Part shown: piece by piece, positions 31,847 to 36,317 of the stretch
Layout: each line of letters starts with the position of its first letter
Numbering within the stretch: the stretch's first letter is position 1
Assembly (NCBI GenBank): GCA_025449115.1
Contig: JAHLKC010000228.1
Location: 1-36,317, forward strand
Source: Chytridium lagenaria
Lineage: Eukaryota > Chytridiomycota > Chytridiomycetes > Chytridiales > Chytridiaceae
DNA length: 36,317 nt
Reading direction: 5' to 3'
Position numbers and translations under genes: made by a program
Notes under the pieces: model-generated
The model's database searches: none
What the model was told of the DNA's origin: nothing
What the model saw: the letters and a program-made list of their open reading frames with translations, nothing else

Positions 31847-31906
31847 TATAAAAAGGGGCAGTTTTTTGTGTGGAAGGTCCTCAGAAGTTTTGGACTGAAG
31901 AATAAA
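31847..31906 (+). promoter_or_regulatory. TATA-like box and nearby AATAAA
   Basis: TATAAAAAG at 31847-31855 and AATAAA at 31901-31906, about 50 bp apart, upstream of the retroelement ORFs. This spacing is seen in the U3-R part of many LTRs, but without the second LTR it is only suggestive. Confidence 0.3.
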
Positions 31907-32602
31907 AGACCTCTCGTTTTAACTCTGCTGTCCCCAAATTACCTCCCCATCCCTCTGTCTCTTGGTCATCTCGTGAGGCACCTCAAGATCTCTCTCTTTC
32001 TACCACCCTGAAGGAAGTCGCCAGCAACATCGGTTTTGAACAGGAAACACTGCAGAACTCGCTACCCTGCTATATCCCAAGTACCTTGCTGCTACAGACT
32101 TTGGCATCCTCTCCAACCTCATTCAGAACGGCCTCTTGGCACCCTCTTGGCTTGCTCCCAGGTCAGTAACAAGACTCCCGCAGGTGAAGACCCCCAGGTG
32201 TTAGAAAGATCGGTTTTTTGTTGTATTTTTGGTGAGTGTAGCTTGAGACCCTGTTATTTTTTGGTGGGCTCAGGTCACTTTTGGTGGTTCTGGTTATTGT
32301 TTTCTCTGAACTTTTCGGATATTGGGCCAGAAGAGTTCACAGGGGGGCCCAACCTAACGTGTGAGGTGTTCTCCTCTCGACCCCTGACCATTTTTTTTAG
32401 CCTTTCGGCACTTTTTTTTTGATCAGCGACCACTTAAAACACGGTCTTACGTTCCCTTCTGGGTCCTAACGACTTATTTTCAGTCTATTCAACTCCCAAC
32501 GGCTTTGCATTACTACAAAAGTGAGTTCAAACTCTTATCTACTCCACATTTGTTATTTTTTCGGCCAACCAGCCTAAACTCTGCTATTTTTTTTCACATT
32601 CA

Positions 32603-33394
32603 GTGAGCTCTACATCCTACCCCACGTACTCTGCCGCGGTTTCAGGCGCTCCTGGTCCATCCAACCAACAATTTGCGCCAACTTCAGGCTCATCTGCGCC
32701 AATCCATCAATTCCTGCTACCCCAACTTCCTGCTTCCCAAGAGCCAGTGTTCAGCATTCTCCACACACCTACCTCTCAGGGTCGCCGCCCATCTCTTACT
32801 GAAAGCACCTCCTCTGTGCCCAGTCTTCCTGAATCTCACGCCTTGAGAGCCTTCTATCTTTCTTCACCGACGCCAGACCCTGACGCTCCACCACCACACA
32901 TTAACGCCCAGAACCAACGCCAAAACGGCCAGCCACGTGATCCACGCCACAACACGCGATTTGGACCTTCCACCAGACTCCCACACCCCTATCAACGCGC
33001 CCCACTTGAGGTGAAGCCCTGGTTCAAGAACGAAGTTCGCCGCCAGTGCTCCCGCTTACAAGAGATCCAAGGTTACGCTTGGGAGACTGACAAGGAGTTC
33101 TATAACGGCTACGAAATTGCACGTCGCCAGGTCCTTGACGCCATCACTGAAAGAGCCCGCAGCAAACGCCTTGCCCATCGCCGTCGCCTTGCTGCCCCTG
33201 ACAGTTTACGCTCCTCCCTCAACTGGACAGCTGCATCTGTTGACACTGCTATTTCCCGCGAACAAAACGGCACTACAGGACCATTCCTCCCTGATAACGA
33301 CGACATTCAGAGTGTCATTGACGAGATATTGTCTGTGGGATCTTCCCCTGAGCTGCCTATCAACAATCCAGATCAAAACAACACTACCATTTGA
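32603..33394 (+). CDS. Pro/Ser-rich ORF of the third retroelement
   Basis: Open for 263 codons, starting MSSTSYPTYSAAVSGAPGPS after a pyrimidine-rich TTCAG near 32604, so the true start may be in an upstream exon. The N-terminal half is Pro/Ser/Gln-rich and probably disordered; the C-terminal half is basic and helical (KNEVRRQCSRLQEIQGYAWE, RARSKRLAHRRRLAA) and ends in an acidic tail. I do not recognise the family. It lies 240 bp before the Gag ORF on the same strand, so it may be the element's first protein. It is free of frame changes, unusual for this window. Confidence 0.5.
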   Translation: MSSTSYPTYSAAVSGAPGPSNQQFAPTSGSSAPIHQFLLPQLPASQEPVFSILHTPTSQGRRPSLTESTSSVPSLPESHALRAFYLSSPTPDPDAPPPHINAQNQRQNGQPRDPRHNTRFGPSTRLPHPYQRAPLEVKPWFKNEVRRQCSRLQEIQGYAWETDKEFYNGYEIARRQVLDAITERARSKRLAHRRRLAAPDSLRSSLNWTAASVDTAISREQNGTTGPFLPDNDDIQSVIDEILSVGSSPELPINNPDQNNTTI

Positions 33395-33636
33395 CGATAC
33401 ATCTCGTGTTCTGCTTCCTTTTTCGCGACTTTTGGCTCTCTAGCTTTTCTTTTACATCAGTACCTGTTTTAGTAGTATCATCTTACTAGGTTCCCCCTAG
33501 TCCCTCCTTTCTAAGCAATTCTTGTTGTGCCAGTTTAAAAAAATCATAGAATAAATCCAAAAATATTTCCTTTTTCATATAAGACCCACAAAAAAGAAAT
33601 AAAAACAAACTTACCTACATCATAAAAAAAGATAGA

Positions 33637-35805
33637 ATGACAAAACAAAAAAGAAACATAGTGGGTAAACCTCGACGCTCAGCGCGCCTTAATCCTGAAC
33701 TTAATCAGGCCACTGAGCCCACTGCATCAAATGAGGACTGTTCTCCAAACTCCACTGATGAAGTCCCACAGACTGAAAACTCCTCTCAAGACAGAACTTA
33801 TGACACTGAATGCTTGCAATCACGACACAAGCATATCAAGCAGACTGACTACACCCCACAGAAACGAAGTTCTTCTATTATGTCGCGATTTTCTGACACT
33901 ATGGAAAGCATTGGAACAAGCTTAGGCAACATTTTCAATGTTGAGCCAGAACTTTACGACAATGAGGACTATGATACCTCACCACTTGACCCCAATGTTA
34001 CTTTTGCGGCAGACAAAACCATTCAGAGTTTCGACTCTCTTTGGAATTCGATTCCATCTCTTACAAGCACCCCACTGCCTGAAACCACTATAAAACAAGA
34101 GTCCTGTGACATTGATGATTTTAGAACTCCCCGTGCTATAAAGCTAGAGTACAAAAACCCACCTGACAACGAAAGTACCCCCTCAGTTGTAAGGACATCA
34201 CAACCCTTGCCGACCAGTGATTTCAGCACACCTTTAAAGAATATTCCTTCGGGTAAGCCTCCTTTATTACATGAATCAGTATTGACACCCCATATCAATA
34301 CAGCAGACACCTCAAGCTTTGTCCCGCGTGCCTTTCGCCGAACCCAACTGGCCCCCACACCCCTCAGGGCCCCACTCTCCACCATGGCCTTCTCCAAAGA
34401 CGAACGCCTAAGAATGTACTCAAGAGAGCCCGCGACATGCGTCTGAAGACAGACAAGCCATCTGATGTACAGAAGTTCTTGCAACGTGTTGAGAACCTCA
34501 TGAAGACCAACACCACTTCAGAGACTTTGGATTCTGATTCGCCGTTCTCCACTCGGGATGAGTTTGCCAACACCATCATCAACGACAGCCTTTTGCCGAT
34601 AAGGCTTCTCACATCTACGACAATGGTCCGGAAGCGTTCAAAACTTGGGACGGCACTGTGTCTTACCTCACGATGTATATTGGCATGGGCCGCACCGACT
34701 CTGAACTCAAAAAGTTGGTTCTTGAGTTCAGTTGGAAACCCAAACGCACCAGACCCACCTACGCTGTATCCTCGCTCCGCGAAAAGAACAACCGCCTCCC
34801 GGCTGCTGATCGTGTTGATGAAGCAATGTTGAAACACCTCTTTATTACGGGCTGTCGCCAGAAAAAATTTCCAGTGAACTTCAGGATCACCTCTATAAGG
34901 TCCCGTCTACCTCTTCAACTGGTCCCTCGGTTTCCCACCACACCTGGCATGACAAAGCTGTCACCCTAGAAGCTATTGTCAAACAAGCATCTCACTTGTG
35001 CCGCGACCTGCATACTGAGAGCTCTAATGATGATACGTCTTCTTCATCATCTTCTTCGAGCTCCAGCTCATCCACCTCATCAGATTCTGATTCCTCCAAT
35101 GACGCTCGCAGAAAAAAGAAGAAGTCCAAAAGCAAGAAGGCAAAGAAACACTTGTCCAAACGACGTTCACACCGCGACCGCAGCCGCTCCCGCTACCGAA
35201 CGCCACCTGCTTCAACAGTTCAAACTCGAGCTCCTTCCACTGAACGACGCGTCCCTACCGCACAGGCAGACCACACTGTTCTTGCAGTCAATTCGGATCT
35301 CACGTCACGTCTTGAAAACCTTGAACAAGTTTTCGCTTTTGGTATGAACCGCGACAACAACTACCAATCTGGTTTTCCCAACCCCCAAGGTCGCCGCCCA
35401 CCTTTGACTTGCATGCTTTGCAATGCCCCTGACCATCTTCTGATGGGTTGCCCTCACCTGCCTGTTGCACGCCAGCGTATTGCTGCCTCTCAGGCTGACA
35501 CCAAAGAAGGTATACTTCACCAGTTTATCAAACGTCATCTAATGCATCCTCAGTTTGACCTCGATACTTCAACCGCACTTCTTAACCACTTCAGTATTTC
35601 TAGCAGTATCTTTTCTACCCTCAGTACCTCGTTTACATCTCAACACATAATTCATGTTCCTCTTGTTGATGGTGAAACACCTTTTAGTAGTACCTTTTTC
35701 ACATCTTCTATGTTTTCCGCTTACACTGGCACCTTGCCATTTGCAGCCCTTTTTTTGGAACCCCCCCAAACGACTGCACTTATTATGCAGTTAGTCAAAA
35801 AATAA
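33637..35805 (+). CDS. Gag protein with SR-rich tract and zinc knuckle (frame-broken)
   Basis: It starts at the ATG at 33637 (MTKQKRNIVGKPRRSARLN). An acidic/Ser/Pro-rich region runs to about 34400, followed by a helical capsid-like domain at about 34420-34990 (DVQKFLQRVENLMKTN, SYLTMYIGMGRTDSELKKL, LVLEFSWKPKRTRP). Then a long serine run (about 35030-35100), a Lys/Arg-rich and SR tract (RSHRDRSRSRYR, about 35160-35200) and a CX2CX4HX4C zinc knuckle, CMLCNAPDHLLMGC, at about 35410-35455. After the knuckle the frame runs on to a stop at 35805. Frame changes occur near 34420, 34600 and 34880. Role: particle assembly and RNA binding. Class of element undetermined. Confidence 0.7.
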
Positions 35806-35810
35806 AACTT

Positions 35811-36317
35811 ATGCAGTGTAAAGCCATCGTTGTTACCGATTATGGTCTCCCAGGCCCTTGGCATAGCACATACTTAGACATGAGTTGTAGAAGCCCAGAA
35901 ATAATTGTAGTATGTCGTGAACCAAACAAAACCTCAATTAAAATAGCATGGTTCTTAAGTGGAATACCCAACGACAATGTACAATACCAAAAGACCTTAC
36001 TGGATATCGGTTCTACACCAAACAGCTCTGAAATTCTTATTGGTACCATAAAAACTCTCAAAGTCCCTGCTGCATATATACACTTTGAATTTCAACCACA
36101 ATTCCGGCTTATCCGACCATCACAAACACCATCAACAACCGATAATGACACAAGCAAAGAGAATAATAACAAGCTAAAGCAAGAGATTGCTCTAGCCATA
36201 GAAAATGAAGCTCCTCAATATCACATACTAAAAAGAAAGACGTGCGCCAAAAATCAGGACCCTCTCTACTCTTTGATTGGCGATATAGAACATCTTGACG
36301 AGAGAATACTTGCCCTT
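35811..36317 (+). CDS. Open ORF after Gag, incomplete at window end
   Basis: It begins MQCKAIVVTDYGLPGPWHST five bases after the Gag stop codon and stays open for 169 codons to the last base. It contains LLDIGSTPNSSEILIG, where DIGS sits where a retroviral-type aspartic protease would have D(T/S)G(A/S); this match is weak. The later part is Lys/Glu-rich. By position it should be the start of Pol, but no RT motif is reached. Its codons are AT-rich compared with the Gag, so it could also be a separate gene. Confidence 0.45.
   Translation, partial: MQCKAIVVTDYGLPGPWHSTYLDMSCRSPEIIVVCREPNKTSIKIAWFLSGIPNDNVQYQKTLLDIGSTPNSSEILIGTIKTLKVPAAYIHFEFQPQFRLIRPSQTPSTTDNDTSKENNNKLKQEIALAIENEAPQYHILKRKTCAKNQDPLYSLIGDIEHLDERILAL

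Larger units (their letters stand above)
31221..36317 (+). mobile_element. Third retroelement, 5' part, cut by window end
   Basis: A plus-strand transcription unit with a promoter-like leader, a Pro/Ser-rich ORF, a Gag with zinc knuckle and an open downstream ORF. The left boundary is a guess; no long terminal repeat can be shown because the right end lies outside the window. It may be an LTR retrotransposon or another class with a CCHC Gag. No reverse transcriptase is visible in the window. Confidence 0.45.

Noticed and set aside
1..36317. CRISPR array, bacterial operons, rRNA or canonical tRNA genes
   Set aside because: No regularly spaced repeats, no Shine-Dalgarno-led gene strings, and no complete tRNA fold or rRNA sequence recognised.

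Overview
The window looks like nuclear DNA of a eukaryotic microbe, most likely an early-diverging, chytrid-like fungus. The reasons are: genes split by many short GT-AG introns (about 45-180 nt), a cell-surface LRR receptor with roughly one intron per repeat, two different tyrosine-recombinase (YR) retrotransposons, and no bacterial gene organisation. The taxon is an inference.

Layout. 1-720: weak, unidentified coding traces. 720-2016: AT-rich, nothing recognised. 2017-3378 (-): multi-exon EI24/RRT8-LDS-like membrane protein. 3399-9746: complete DIRS-type element with inverted terminal repeats, an internal complementary region, gag-like, RT-RNase H, methyltransferase-like and YR coding regions. 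9837-15494 (-): 13-exon gene for a very large redox protein whose domains run signal peptide, animal-type haem peroxidase, DOMON, cytochrome b561, cytochrome b5, FAD/NAD reductase. 15495-18111: mostly non-coding, with a degraded WD40-like minus-strand gene. 18112-19648 (-): tandem pair of small paralogous genes of unknown family. 19704-25986 (-): Ngaro/PAT-like YR retrotransposon with split direct repeats. 26594-27130: fragment of a PCNA pseudogene. 28044-30683 (-): LRR, single transmembrane, SAM-domain receptor. 31.2 kb to the window end: leader, proline/serine-rich ORF, zinc-knuckle Gag and an open downstream ORF of a third retroelement, cut by the window edge.

How parts work together. The redox gene strings together everything needed to move electrons from cytosolic NAD(P)H through FAD, b5 haem and b561 haems across a membrane to an extracellular DOMON and peroxidase-like domain. 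It is analogous in layout to a dual oxidase but built from unrelated transmembrane parts; this is the most unusual item in the window. The DIRS element lies between the 3' end of that gene and the 5' end of the EI24-like gene, splitting a spacer of only about 110 bp.

Data quality. Almost every long coding region, host or mobile, is broken by single-base frame changes while splice sites and domain order stay intact. Most correspond to one missing base, often in a homopolymer of 4-8 bases. Single-base differences between repeat copies of the same element, also in homopolymers, point the same way. I therefore read most breaks as probable assembly indels rather than gene decay, except in the PCNA fragment, where a large part is missing. 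Exon coordinates were derived by eye and can be off by a few bases.
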